Positions 1 through 9,207 of a stretch of 64,000 nucleotides of DNA are shown here, one piece after another; within the stretch, counting starts at the first letter, position 1; each line of letters begins with the position of its first letter. Source of the DNA: Bin55 sp965203735. GTDB taxonomy: Bacteria > Pseudomonadota > Gammaproteobacteria > Pseudomonadales > Azotimanducaceae. The DNA lies in assembly GCA_965203735.1 (NCBI GenBank), contig OZ241909.1, forward strand, positions 2,170,001 to 2,234,000. Direction: 5' to 3'. The position numbers were made by a program, and so were the translations under genes. Below the pieces are notes generated by a model, which worked only from the letters and a program-made list of their open reading frames with translations, had not been told where the DNA came from and ran no database searches.

Positions 1-375
1 TACTACCCACTGCCATAGAGTGGCTACACAAGCAATTGCGATGAACTCCCATGTACGGGTTAATCGCTTACAAGTCCGGATTTCTGCGGTGCAAAGAGAC
101 CAAAGTCTCGATAGACCAGTGGGAAAGTAGTTACGTAAACTCTCGAACTTGCTTGTGTTTGTCAAATTGCTCAACAGCTGTTAAGGATCTAGTGGATGAG
201 GTTCCACACTACTTTAACACTGGGGCGACAAATTTAGTACGCTCGTAGCAAATGCGTTACCCAAAATTAGATTGGTCGAAAGCCAAGAAGTCTCAATCCC
301 CTCCAAGAATCAGGATCGGGAACGTACGGACTTCTTGACGTAAGATGTTTGATCTTTTGGCTTTTTGATGCCTAC
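1..375. other. left edge, no convincing gene
   Basis: I see no supported gene here. A 65-codon open frame on the plus strand (51-248) has no ribosome binding site and no family resemblance. The dioxygenase gene on the minus strand ends at 376, so this stretch is its downstream region. No clear hairpin plus T-run terminator was found. Confidence 0.4.
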
Positions 376-1467
376 TTAAGCTCGGATAACCAGCTCTTCG
401 ATCTCTGACGGTTCCGCTATGGTGTCTGCCATGCCCTCCCACTCGCTCCAGTGGTCACACATTTTCTCGATCGACGTTTCAAATGGGTCATAGTCGTCGG
501 GATAGTCAAGAAAGTCTCCGTTAAGCGCTCTATCCGGGTGATCTGACACTCCCCATCCGATACGAGGATTGCCTTCGTGTGGATTTTGCGGACGATACCG
601 CCGAATTCTGAAGAACACATTCATTCGCGGGTCGTCGCTCATGTTCGGCGTTGCTGTGTGAGGCAGTGAGTGCAAAGCTATCACAGCATCTCCTTCTTTC
701 ATTCTTACTGGAGTCAATTCTGTCCAAGGCCAGCCATCCATTTCGTAACGTGTTGCTGGGTAAGACTCAACCATCATTGGTGGCATGATTCCCGCATAGG
801 CGTATTCCTCTCCAATGGACTGAAGTCGTGGCCAATCTGGCCCGCCACCGCCAACTGGCCCGCCTAGCGCTCGTTGATGGCTGAAGAACTTCTCGACAGC
901 TTCATGGGCACCTCGACGTACGGAAAACTGACCTTTCGCCGGTGCCATTTGATCGCTTAAACACACTCCCACGAGTGCTGTATAGGTTCCAAGGGCTAAG
1001 GAACGTTTCTGATCTTGCCAAAGAGGTGCTCCGCCTGCCGGACCCATTGATTTGGGATCGCCTTCACTTCCCCAGGTTTCCAAAGTCTGTCCTGAGGCGA
1101 GTATTTCGTCTTTCTTTTGAGGACAAAGACCCGACCATCCACCATCGACATGTGCTTGTGGGTGAACAACTTCTGATGCTTTGCGTCGAACGACAGCATC
1201 TGAATATTTTGGAAGAGTTACAGCGACTTGAGCATTAACGGGTGCTGTATGTTCACCCATAGCTTCAAGCATGATTTCACGCAATCCGGATTTGTTGTAA
1301 AGATCGTTGATCTGAGAAATATCGCCGTGTACGATGCGAGTTGGATCTTTGTTGATCAATTCCTTGGCTCGCGAAGTGATGTCGCTCGGCACAGCTTCTC
1401 TCACAATTACGAACCCGTCCCGTTTCAGGTTCCGTTTTTGATCGATGGAAAGTATGTCGTTAGACAT
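376..1467 (-). CDS. phytanoyl-CoA dioxygenase (PhyH)-like Fe(II)/2-oxoglutarate enzyme
   Basis: The 363-aa product resembles the PhyH branch of non-heme Fe(II)/2-oxoglutarate oxygenases, soluble enzymes that hydroxylate small organic substrates. The facial triad is visible as His106-x-Asp108 in the segment AHVDGGW and a distal His270 in LPHTATPN, followed by an arginine-rich stretch around residues 281-290 that would hold 2-oxoglutarate. The substrate cannot be told from sequence. The gene lies about 100 bp downstream of gspM on the same strand, but a perfect TATAAT in the gap suggests its own transcription. It is the first of three PhyH-like genes in the window; the three are diverged and not recent copies. 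Confidence 0.82.
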   Translation of the reverse strand: MSNDILSIDQKRNLKRDGFVIVREAVPSDITSRAKELINKDPTRIVHGDISQINDLYNKSGLREIMLEAMGEHTAPVNAQVAVTLPKYSDAVVRRKASEVVHPQAHVDGGWSGLCPQKKDEILASGQTLETWGSEGDPKSMGPAGGAPLWQDQKRSLALGTYTALVGVCLSDQMAPAKGQFSVRRGAHEAVEKFFSHQRALGGPVGGGGPDWPRLQSIGEEYAYAGIMPPMMVESYPATRYEMDGWPWTELTPVRMKEGDAVIALHSLPHTATPNMSDDPRMNVFFRIRRYRPQNPHEGNPRIGWGVSDHPDRALNGDFLDYPDDYDPFETSIEKMCDHWSEWEGMADTIAEPSEIEELVIRA

Positions 1468-1499
1468 GAGACCTAGTCTGCTAATTACCCATTGCCTCG

Positions 1500-1505
1500 A
1501 TTATA
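1500..1505 (-). promoter_or_regulatory. putative -10 element (TATAAT) for the PhyH-like gene
   Basis: A perfect TATAAT is read on the minus strand 33 nt upstream of the ATG at 1467, in the short gap after gspM. No good -35 hexamer sits at the usual distance, so the element is supported by the -10 match and position only. Confidence 0.4.
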
Positions 1506-1567
1506 AAAGGCGAATTAGACCAAAGCTCTGAGACACGAGCTGCCTCAGATGAGAAATTATCAGCTAG

Positions 1568-2065
1568 TCAGCGGACAACCACTCTAGCATCGACCAATCC
1601 AGCTCCTTGGCGCATAATCCGAGCTTGAGAAATCGTGACTCCTTCATCATTTTGTAGAGAAAAGAGCCATTTCAACACGCTGTCGAATTGCTGTCGAGTG
1701 ATTTCGATGTTGATGCCGTCACTTACGGGCTGAATTCTCTGAAGATCCACATCGTGAAGGTCCGCGCTTCGAGAGATTGTGGATAGCTCTACACTGCCAC
1801 CAGTACTGGTGCCTTGCCCTTGTTGACTTGAAGAGCGTGCGGTGGATTCATACGCCTTCATCCAGCTCAGATCCGCGGATGAGACTTTCAGCTTTACAAC
1901 GTTGGAATGACGATAGTCGAGAGTCGAAGGCAATGCATAGCCAAGCAAGAAAAGTGCTACCACAGTCATTCCTGTCCACGAAATGAGCTTCTTCTCGCGG
2001 GACGAGAGCGCGTTGAACCACTTTGCGATGGTTGAGTTTGCGATTTGGTTGCTAATTGCGTTCAT
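1568..2065 (-). CDS. gspM: type II secretion system protein GspM
   Basis: GspM is a bitopic inner-membrane protein that partners GspL in the assembly platform of the type II secretion system. The 165-aa product has a short cytoplasmic N-terminus, a single membrane segment around residues 30-48 and a periplasmic remainder ending in a small ferredoxin-like fold, the usual plan and length for the family. Its start overlaps the end of gspL by 4 nt, which implies translational coupling. It is the last recognisable gsp gene of the operon; no gspN or prepilin peptidase gene follows. The family is poorly conserved, so the call leans on position and topology. Confidence 0.82.
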   Translation of the reverse strand: MNAISNQIANSTIAKWFNALSSREKKLISWTGMTVVALFLLGYALPSTLDYRHSNVVKLKVSSADLSWMKAYESTARSSSQQGQGTSTGGSVELSTISRSADLHDVDLQRIQPVSDGINIEITRQQFDSVLKWLFSLQNDEGVTISQARIMRQGAGLVDARVVVR

Positions 2066-3321
2066 TCTTCTAACGTCAAAGTGAGGTTGGCACGGACGCC
2101 AAATCCAGATTGTTCAGCAGTGTTGATCTTCACCGAAATGGCTCCTTGACTTAGAGATTTTTCGAATCTGTCCAAAGCTTCAAACGATGAAATCTCGAGC
2201 TCGGTAGTCAGAGTATTTTGCGAGTCCCGATAGTTGATGTTATGAATGGTCGTGTTTGAACCTGATCTATCCACTACGTTTGCAAACTCACTCAGCAGAG
2301 TCTCGAACGAACCCGCTTCTCCTTGCATGGAATTTAACCGTGCTCGCATACGAGTGGCAGGATTTCGAACTCCGGGGCTCGTTCCATAGATCGATTCATA
2401 AAGATCCTTGGCTTCGGTAGCCAATGCATCTGCCCGGATGTCTGCCCATATCCCTTGACCCGCCACAGCACCGATATAAATGAGAAGGCACGCCACGGCG
2501 ACCGATCCGGTTGTAATCCACCGTTTGGTATCGAGTGCAGATTGGTCTCGAGTGGAATACTCGCCTTGGAGAATGTTGATAGCTGCATCGGGATCGAAGT
2601 GTGTCGCGACATAGGAGAGCAAACTAACCTCAATTTCCTCAACATCGACGAATGGCGATCTCCCTAACGAATCTAGTACTTCATGAGTTGATGTGAAGTC
2701 TTTGATATGTACTTGCGGCTCGGCATCTTCTGATGGTTGAACAACCATGTCGATGACCTCGGAAAACGCTTCGCCGTCCATTTCGGCAAGTTGATCACCT
2801 GTGCGTACCCAAATTTTGTCGGAGTCTGCAAAAACACCGACGCCATCGCCACGGTTGGGAATTTGCATTCCAATAGTGGTGCAAAACGACAGCTCAATTC
2901 CACATTCACCGAAATTATCCAAGATGCACGTTAGTTGCTCTCGTTCAGTCACTATGCAATCTACGAGCGCACCGCGTTTAACCTGTCCTCGTGCGATGTG
3001 CATTTCCTCAATGTCAGTTGAGATGTATGACTCAACTGTGAACGGCAATGCCTTGACCATCTGAGAACCGGATTTTCCAGGAACTTCTGTTCGGACAAAG
3101 AGAGTCAAGGCATCGGAAATAAACAGGACGGTTCTAGAGAACGTCTCGCTTTCCGTGCTCTCGGCCACTTCTTCGAGCAATTCTCCAATGTTTGAAGTTC
3201 CATCGCCAATCAGTTCAAGCTCCTCATTGAGTACGATCCAGTCGCAAGTAAAGTCCTCTGGACCGATTTCTTCTGTGTCGACGATAGCTTCGTTGTGCAG
3301 TCTTAGATATAGCGAATTCAT
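2062..3321 (-). CDS. gspL: type II secretion system protein GspL
   Basis: GspL links the cytoplasmic ATPase GspE to the inner-membrane platform. The 419-aa product has the expected three parts: an N-terminal actin-like cytoplasmic domain (about residues 1-240), one transmembrane helix near residues 267-288, and a periplasmic domain of about 130 residues that pairs with GspM. Length is typical. It starts 9 bp after gspK and overlaps gspM by 4 nt. Residues 120-230 of the cytoplasmic domain are rich in acidic residues, as is common in GspL. Identification rests on architecture and operon position. Confidence 0.85.
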   Translation of the reverse strand: MNSLYLRLHNEAIVDTEEIGPEDFTCDWIVLNEELELIGDGTSNIGELLEEVAESTESETFSRTVLFISDALTLFVRTEVPGKSGSQMVKALPFTVESYISTDIEEMHIARGQVKRGALVDCIVTEREQLTCILDNFGECGIELSFCTTIGMQIPNRGDGVGVFADSDKIWVRTGDQLAEMDGEAFSEVIDMVVQPSEDAEPQVHIKDFTSTHEVLDSLGRSPFVDVEEIEVSLLSYVATHFDPDAAINILQGEYSTRDQSALDTKRWITTGSVAVACLLIYIGAVAGQGIWADIRADALATEAKDLYESIYGTSPGVRNPATRMRARLNSMQGEAGSFETLLSEFANVVDRSGSNTTIHNINYRDSQNTLTTELEISSFEALDRFEKSLSQGAISVKINTAEQSGFGVRANLTLTLEE

Positions 3322-3330
3322 TCCTTCAGC

Positions 3331-4299
3331 CTAGAGCCACGATTCTGTCTCTTCTTCGGTGGTCCAATTGTGTCTACGCGAGAGATCGCGCTTATATACC
3401 GTTACGCTTCCATCTGCAGGCGAACGATACAGAGTGCTCGTGGTGTCGATTCGAGTACGTTCCCCCATAAGAATTGTGACCTTCAGTTCAAAGAAATCAC
3501 TCTTGACTCTCAAGTACTCTTCAACCGCTGCCAACGATGGAAACGAACTTGAGGCGGTCGAAATGTTGTCATACGAACGCTCTTCTTCACAAAATCTCTC
3601 TACGAATTGAACGTTTGACTCCTCGGGAATCAACGCAATCAGGAGTGGTTCTTGCACTGTATTGAGGTTTATTCCGAGAGTCGGTGTCGGCAGTACCGTG
3701 ATATGTTGCTCCAGTTCCATCATGGCTTCCTTGAGCAAAGGGGCAAAGAACGATACTTCGCTGATGTCGGCCGCAAACTGATTGGCAGTGCGAAATGGGG
3801 TGTCGAACAAAGCGTATTCCCAGTCTTCTCCACCATTCGGTAGTGTGTTCGAATCCGGATCAATCCAGTCTTGTAGTTTCGCCGCAACACTCACATCCAA
3901 TCCAAGTTCGGAGCAGAGCATTTGCAACGTGTGCTGAGCGACTTTGTTTTCTGGGTCAATGAGAGAGTTTGCGTTAAACCGCGACGTCAAGTCTGTGACT
4001 TGCAAGTAGACTTGTCCTTCCGGTACTTCGAACGGGGGAAGCAGTGAAGCCCACTCTTCTACTTCAGAATCGAAGCCGGATGTAGTTTCTCCTCCAAAAT
4101 CTTCGGTGAGCTTCTCCTTGACGTACTCTTCAATGCCTTTTGCGTACAAGAGTGCATCTTCCTGATTGATCGTCAACCCTGAGTGCGAAACGGTCAACGC
4201 TTGCATTGTGACGATGTGATACGCCAAGATTCCCGTAATGCCCGCAATAGCCATGACGCTAAGCAAAGCCACTCCTGAGATTCGCCGCTTAGGTCTCAT
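3331..4299 (-). CDS. gspK: type II secretion system minor pseudopilin GspK
   Basis: GspK is the large minor pseudopilin that caps the pseudopilus tip with GspI and GspJ. The 322-aa product starts with a basic prepilin leader (MRPKRRISG) followed by a hydrophobic segment with VALLSVMAI. As in other GspK proteins the glutamate at position +5 of the mature pseudopilin is missing. The long periplasmic domain contains the family's helical insert, with the WIDPDSNTLPNGGED region at about residues 145-160. It overlaps gspJ by 4 nt at its start region and sits 9 bp before gspL, consistent with one transcript. Confidence 0.9.
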   Translation of the reverse strand: MRPKRRISGVALLSVMAIAGITGILAYHIVTMQALTVSHSGLTINQEDALLYAKGIEEYVKEKLTEDFGGETTSGFDSEVEEWASLLPPFEVPEGQVYLQVTDLTSRFNANSLIDPENKVAQHTLQMLCSELGLDVSVAAKLQDWIDPDSNTLPNGGEDWEYALFDTPFRTANQFAADISEVSFFAPLLKEAMMELEQHITVLPTPTLGINLNTVQEPLLIALIPEESNVQFVERFCEEERSYDNISTASSSFPSLAAVEEYLRVKSDFFELKVTILMGERTRIDTTSTLYRSPADGSVTVYKRDLSRRHNWTTEEETESWL

Positions 4300-5006
4300 A
4301 GCTGACTCGGCGTTCGGCTCACGGTGCCAAGAACTCTAAAGGGAGGTCCTTCAAAGCCGCTTCCCGGGCCCGTGCCACCTGGACCCATTTCGTGAGTCTC
4401 GATGATGGTTGGATTTCGCGGAATAAGCCACATTCGGCTAATCTCACCAAAAGGCTCAACATTGATCTTGAGCTGAAAAGCAACAGCTTCCTGTGGAGTA
4501 CCGTCGAGCGATTCGCTCAAGGGTGGCCATGCGACGTGCTCTAGACCAGAGGAATCGATAAGAAAAAACTCTAACTCGGTTATGTAGGTCAACAATTCCT
4601 GGTCAATGGGTTCGGTTGTTTCAGACCGATCCAACACAGGCCAGTAGCGGCGAACAAAAACATCGTCGACGAACAAGTACTCCACGCGCTGCAGATTCGA
4701 TCGTGGTTTGTTTAGAAGATTGGACCAACCCAACCTGGAGAACTGAAAGCTGCCATGTGTGTCAATTAATAACGCTTCAACAGGATCGCCAAACTCATCC
4801 CGAATGCTTCGATTGATGACTTGCTCCAAGTCGCGTGAGACAACGTTGAATGCTCTTTGCAGTTCTACAAGACGATCACCGCGATTTGAGAGCACGTCCG
4901 AAACTTCGATTGTTTGCCGAAGTAGCTGGCTTGCAATCACTCCGATGATTGCAAAGATTCCCAGAGCAACTAGGATTTCCATCAATGTGAAGCCGCGACG
5001 ATTCAT
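4296..5006 (-). CDS. gspJ: type II secretion system minor pseudopilin GspJ
   Basis: GspJ is a minor pseudopilin of the tip complex. The 236-aa product begins with a class III leader MNRRG cleaved before FTLMEILVALGIF, with the conserved glutamate at mature position +5. The C-terminal region is rich in proline and glycine (about residues 205-225), which is common in GspJ. It overlaps gspI by 4 nt and gspK by 4 nt. The leader needs a prepilin peptidase (GspO/PilD), which is not encoded in this window. Confidence 0.9.
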   Translation of the reverse strand: MNRRGFTLMEILVALGIFAIIGVIASQLLRQTIEVSDVLSNRGDRLVELQRAFNVVSRDLEQVINRSIRDEFGDPVEALLIDTHGSFQFSRLGWSNLLNKPRSNLQRVEYLFVDDVFVRRYWPVLDRSETTEPIDQELLTYITELEFFLIDSSGLEHVAWPPLSESLDGTPQEAVAFQLKINVEPFGEISRMWLIPRNPTIIETHEMGPGGTGPGSGFEGPPFRVLGTVSRTPSQL

Positions 5007-5434
5007 TGATCGTCCGATATAGGCTGAAAAGTAAATGCGCTCTTCAAGGGTCTATCTTGTGGATTGCCGTCCACGACGAGATAAACCGAAAACTCGAGCA
5101 TTTCGACATAGCCGCTATCAATGGTGGTGGTGTCGATATTCACTTCGTACTCCTGCCCCGCTTGATAGACACGACTATCTCGCAGCTTTTGTGCATTTGG
5201 ATCGTCCACGATCTCGTCGAGATGATGCTTGGCTATTTGATCCATGAGGATCCAGTGTCCCATCGTGACTTGCTCCAACGAACCCTGCACTCTCAGTGCA
5301 TTGCTATTGCTTTGGAAGACCGCAATTGCAGCGATTGCAACGACCGCGATGGCAACCATCATTTCAATGAGCGTGAAGCCTTTACGATGGCGTCCGGGTG
5401 CTACCTTGAATCGTTTAGAGTTGCGCAAATTCAT
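5003..5434 (-). CDS. gspI: type II secretion system minor pseudopilin GspI
   Basis: GspI nucleates the pseudopilus tip complex. The 143-aa product carries a basic leader of about 19 residues ending in RHRKG, then FTLIEMMVAIAVVAIAA, with the +5 glutamate present. The short globular domain of about 100 residues matches the family's usual size. The start lies 20 nt inside the end of gspH, and the end overlaps gspJ by 4 nt, so the gene is firmly embedded in the operon. Confidence 0.9.
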   Translation of the reverse strand: MNLRNSKRFKVAPGRHRKGFTLIEMMVAIAVVAIAAIAVFQSNSNALRVQGSLEQVTMGHWILMDQIAKHHLDEIVDDPNAQKLRDSRVYQAGQEYEVNIDTTTIDSGYVEMLEFSVYLVVDGNPQDRPLKSAFTFQPISDDQ

Positions 5435-5978
5435 CGATCTTGTGGGTAACTTTTGTCAATCCATCTGTCTCGATGCTTGTTGTCACAAGACTATCGATAT
5501 GTTGAATATCAATTTGAAACGGCGTGATTTCTCCGGTCGGTTCAATCACTATTTCGGGTACTTCGCCTTCTTCTCCCGAAGTCTCATTGGCAACCTCTTC
5601 AGGTGTGTTGAAAACTAATTCCAAGTTCTTCTCGAGCGGCGATTCAAGGTACGGTTTCCGATCCAGGGGCAACCATAGACTCTGATCAAAGTCGTAATAC
5701 ACGAACTCATAGGTATCGTCTTCGAGCAGAACCCCCCAAAGTTCGTTGCGCAACATCGACTCTTTTCTTGCTAGCTCCAATGTTCGAATCATGCGATCTG
5801 CTTCATTTCGCACGATGCTGTGATGGTCGGATCCGACAAACGAAACCACAACAATCGTCGCAAGGATTCCAATGATCGAAAGAACAATGAGCAGCTCCAA
5901 CAACGTGAAACCACGCTCTCGTCGTTTGCAAGCGGATGGCCTACGCTTTGCGATTCCAAGAAGAGAGGTATAAACCAA
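5415..5978 (-). CDS. gspH: type II secretion system minor pseudopilin GspH
   Basis: GspH is the minor pseudopilin thought to join the tip complex to the GspG fibre. The 187-aa product has a rather long leader of about 23 residues ending in CKRRERG, followed by FTLLELLIVLSIIGILAT with the +5 glutamate. The rest is a beta-rich globular domain. It starts 37 bp after gspG, the widest gap within the gsp operon, and overlaps gspI by 20 nt. A later start nearer the leader is possible. Confidence 0.88.
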   Translation of the reverse strand: MVYTSLLGIAKRRPSACKRRERGFTLLELLIVLSIIGILATIVVVSFVGSDHHSIVRNEADRMIRTLELARKESMLRNELWGVLLEDDTYEFVYYDFDQSLWLPLDRKPYLESPLEKNLELVFNTPEEVANETSGEEGEVPEIVIEPTGEITPFQIDIQHIDSLVTTSIETDGLTKVTHKIDEFAQL

Positions 5979-6015
5979 TTACGTAGACCTAGCGTTCGCA
6001 CACTGAAAGGTTCCG

Positions 6016-6456
6016 TTAAATTTCGCTCGAATAAATATCCTCTGCGACACCTTCACCGCCTTCTTCCCCATCGGATCCGAGGGAGTAAACCTCAAACTCA
6101 TTGTTTTCATTCGAGTACACGTACTCATTTCCCCATGGATCTAGCGGAATTCGTTTCATGTAAGGTTGCGGACCCCAACTCTGTGGTTCCGGAAACCCGC
6201 TCGGTCTCTCAACCAACGCTTGAAGCCCTTGATCGGTCGAGGGGTAGTGTGAATTACTGAGGTAGTACATTTGAAGCGCTGTGTCGAAATTCTTCATTTG
6301 GGCATGCGCCATCTTTATTTTTGCTTGATCAGGTTGTCCGACCAGATTGGGCACGACCAGTGCGACGATAAGCCCAATAATCAGGACGACGATCAGTATT
6401 TCCAAAAGTGTAAAACCACGCGTTCTGCGTCGGCCTAGTCGTTTTCTTGTTTTCAT
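6016..6456 (-). CDS. gspG: type II secretion system major pseudopilin GspG
   Basis: GspG is the main building block of the periplasmic pseudopilus. The 146-aa product has a short leader ending in RRRTRG and the classic FTLLEILIVVLIIG helix with +5 glutamate. The DPWGNEY motif and an acidic C-terminal loop (YSLGSDGEEGGEG) form the family's calcium-binding site. Length is normal. It starts 7 bp after gspF. This is the most clearly recognisable pseudopilin of the set. Confidence 0.96.
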   Translation of the reverse strand: MKTRKRLGRRRTRGFTLLEILIVVLIIGLIVALVVPNLVGQPDQAKIKMAHAQMKNFDTALQMYYLSNSHYPSTDQGLQALVERPSGFPEPQSWGPQPYMKRIPLDPWGNEYVYSNENNEFEVYSLGSDGEEGGEGVAEDIYSSEI

Positions 6457-6463
6457 GGGTAAC

Positions 6464-7687
6464 TCACAATGCCAGTTGGTTCATATTGATGATTGGTAGC
6501 AGAATCGCAACCATGATCAAGAGCACGATTCCTGCCATGAATAGCAGCATCATGGGTCGAAACAATTCAACCATTGTGCTGATGATTCGTTCGAGATCTT
6601 TCTGTTGGTACTCGGCAGACTTGTGCAACATCGTATCCAAGGTCCCGCTTTGTTCGCCGCTTGCGACCATGTGGACAAAAATAGGTGGAAACTGTCTGGT
6701 TGAATCCAGTGCTCTGTTCAGACTTGATCCTTCGCTAACCTGAGTGAGAGCGCCATCGAGCTTTTTCTTGATCCATAGATTGCTAACAACTGCGGAAGAG
6801 ATTCTCATGCCATCCACCAGAGGGACGCCACTAGAACCAAGAATCGCCAAGGTGTTGGCATAGCGCGTAGCATTCATGCTTCTAGCAAACCATCCGATAA
6901 CCGGAAGGACGAGCTTTATTCGATGCCAGCCCGTGCGGACAGTGGGTATCGACAGCGCGTAACGCACGACAATGACGAAAACAACTATTGAAATCAGTAG
7001 CAACCAGGTCCATGTCCTCAAAAAGTCGCTCACTGAGATCAACAACGATGTAACCATCGGCAGCTCCTCTCCCGTCTGGTCAAATACATCGACGATGGTA
7101 GGTACAACATTGGTCATGAGTCCACCCACGATCAATATCGCACAGATGAACAAGAGAATTGGATAGTAAAGGGACGACTCAACGTTCCTTCGTGATTCGT
7201 AGCTGCGTTCCAGGAAATTAGCGAGATTTTCCAAAACGATATCCAACTTACCGGATTGCTCGCCTGCCGCCACGGAAGACCGGTACAACTCGTCGAATGT
7301 TGAGGAGTGTTCAGCCATGCTCGATGTCAGTGTGTGACCCTCCATTACGCGGCTCCGCACCGACATGAAGATGGAACGGGCTTTGCGGCGATTGGTTTGC
7401 TGGGATACAGCCGACAATGCCTGTTCGATCGGCAGACCCGCGTTTACAAGCGTGGCCAATTGTCGAGTAAAGATCACCATGTCCATCGGACGAAGCTTTC
7501 CAAACCACCGATTGAAGGTAGAAGGCTTGCCGGTTTTCGGCTCCGTGGACGTAGTCATTGCCACATCCATGGGTGACAGTCCCGAATCTCGTAGCAATTG
7601 GCGGACGTGTCTTAGGCTGTCGCCTTCAAGTACCCCTTTCTTGGTACGCCCTTTCTCGTCCAGAGCGACATAATCGAATGCAGGCAT
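6464..7687 (-). CDS. gspF: type II secretion system inner-membrane platform protein GspF
   Basis: GspF is the polytopic core of the inner-membrane platform. The 407-aa product has the two repeated cytoplasmic GspF/PilC domains (roughly residues 70-195 and 272-395), each followed by hydrophobic helices, and a terminal membrane segment. Typical family signatures include RQLATLVNAGLPIEQAL in the first domain and MVASGEQSG in the second. The start is the first ATG after gspE, only 2 bp away, which makes co-translation likely. Confidence 0.95.
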   Translation of the reverse strand: MPAFDYVALDEKGRTKKGVLEGDSLRHVRQLLRDSGLSPMDVAMTTSTEPKTGKPSTFNRWFGKLRPMDMVIFTRQLATLVNAGLPIEQALSAVSQQTNRRKARSIFMSVRSRVMEGHTLTSSMAEHSSTFDELYRSSVAAGEQSGKLDIVLENLANFLERSYESRRNVESSLYYPILLFICAILIVGGLMTNVVPTIVDVFDQTGEELPMVTSLLISVSDFLRTWTWLLLISIVVFVIVVRYALSIPTVRTGWHRIKLVLPVIGWFARSMNATRYANTLAILGSSGVPLVDGMRISSAVVSNLWIKKKLDGALTQVSEGSSLNRALDSTRQFPPIFVHMVASGEQSGTLDTMLHKSAEYQQKDLERIISTMVELFRPMMLLFMAGIVLLIMVAILLPIINMNQLAL

Positions 7688-7689
7688 TT

Positions 7690-9207
7690 CTACTCGCTCA
7701 AAGTAACTCTCATTACTTCTTCTACAGTAGTAATTCCTGCCGCCACCTTTGCTTTTCCATCCTCCTGAATGGTCGGGAATCGCTTGTGGGCTAGCTGCGC
7801 AAGTTCTTGCTCTGATACACGATCATGCACGCTTTGCTTAATTTCGTCGTCAAGCAAGAGGACCTCATAGATGCCGGTTCGTCCGCGATATCCGGTGTTT
7901 CCGCAGACTTCACAGCCACTGGCGGAATAGAACGAAGAACTACCGTTTTGCATGAAGTCAAGCTCATACTTCTGAGGCTCCCGTTCATACCGACAGCTCT
8001 TGCACAGTACTCGTACCAAACGCTGAGACAGCACACCGATCAGACTTGTAGCAAGAAGATAAGGCGCGACTCCCATGTCGACTAGCCGCACTACAGTACC
8101 TACAGCGGTGTTGGTGTGAAGGGTGGACAGGACCAAGTGACCCGTAAGACTGGCCTGAATGGCTATTTGAGCTGTTTCCAAGTCCCTGATCTCACCGACC
8201 ATCACAATATTTGGATCCTGCCGCAACATCGCACGCAATCCGCGAGCGAATGTCATTCCCGTTCGAGTGTTCACCTGGGTCTGACCGATGCCCTGAAGGT
8301 TGTACTCAATCGGGTCTTCAACGGTCAGTATGTTTACGGATTCCGTGTTGATTTCAGATAGGGAAGCGTACAGTGTCGTGGTTTTGCCCTCTCCCGTTGG
8401 ACCCGTCACAAGAAATATGCCGTGTGGAGAAGCAATCACGTCGCGAATGCGGTTGATGTCTGTGTCATTCATACCGAGCGCGGTCAGTTGTAGCCGACTT
8501 GCTTCTTTGTCCAACAATCGAAGTACAACGCGCTCGCCGCTGGCCGTCGGCATGACAGAGACGCGAACATCCAGCTCTCGCCCAGCTATGCGTAACGATG
8601 TACGCCCATCTTGAGGAACACGTTTTTCTGCAATATCCAGTCGTGCCATCACTTTGATACGTGAAACCAATAGAGGAGATAACGATGGCTGCAACCGCAC
8701 GATCTCCCTCAGCACTCCATCGATTCGAAATCTCACGACTACGGATTCCGGAAAAGTCTCGATGTGGATGTCTGATGCGAGTTCCCTGATTGCTTCAGTC
8801 AGCAGAGCGTTAATCAACCGTATAACTGGTGCATCGCCTTCTTGTTCAAGGAGATCTTCGGTCTTGGGAATGTTCTCTGCAAGGCTGGCAAGATTGATCG
8901 AGTCGTCAATGTCCTGAACCATTTGGCGAGTTTCAGTCGAGTCACGTTCATATGCTTTTTGCAATAACTCGTTGAAATCATGTTCTTTTACTTTGATGAA
9001 TTTGGACGGGCAGCCTGTGTACCTGCGAACTTCCGCTACAGTTCTAAGCTCTGGCATTGTCATACAGTAGACAGGCATTTGCTCACCCGCTCCAACTTCC
9101 TCGCCAGTTATCAGGACTCCGTTTCGAATTGCGAAGGTGAACGGAAGCAAGCGTCTGCCATTTCCATTGGCAACGCTCTCCGATGTTGTTGTGGTAGTTT
9201 CGCTCAC
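7690..9207 (-). CDS. gspE: type II secretion system ATPase GspE
   Basis: GspE powers pseudopilus assembly from the cytoplasmic face. The 505-aa product has an N-terminal GspE domain (about 1-110), a Walker A motif at about 269-276 that reads GPTGEGKT (the usual residue after the second glycine is Ser), a Walker B region with VMVGEIRD near 335-342, the His box GHLVLSTLHTN, and two CxxC pairs near residues 405-440 that bind zinc in this family. The start is GTG with AAGGGA a few bases upstream. It is the first gene of the gsp operon; no gspC or gspD precedes it, since the upstream neighbour is divergent pyrB. Confidence 0.96.
   Translation of the reverse strand: MSETTTTTSESVANGNGRRLLPFTFAIRNGVLITGEEVGAGEQMPVYCMTMPELRTVAEVRRYTGCPSKFIKVKEHDFNELLQKAYERDSTETRQMVQDIDDSINLASLAENIPKTEDLLEQEGDAPVIRLINALLTEAIRELASDIHIETFPESVVVRFRIDGVLREIVRLQPSLSPLLVSRIKVMARLDIAEKRVPQDGRTSLRIAGRELDVRVSVMPTASGERVVLRLLDKEASRLQLTALGMNDTDINRIRDVIASPHGIFLVTGPTGEGKTTTLYASLSEINTESVNILTVEDPIEYNLQGIGQTQVNTRTGMTFARGLRAMLRQDPNIVMVGEIRDLETAQIAIQASLTGHLVLSTLHTNTAVGTVVRLVDMGVAPYLLATSLIGVLSQRLVRVLCKSCRYEREPQKYELDFMQNGSSSFYSASGCEVCGNTGYRGRTGIYEVLLLDDEIKQSVHDRVSEQELAQLAHKRFPTIQEDGKAKVAAGITTVEEVMRVTLSE

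Noticed and set aside
5006..5449. 147-codon plus-strand frame antisense to gspI and gspH
   Set aside because: It fully overlaps well-recognised genes, has no family resemblance and looks like a shadow frame.
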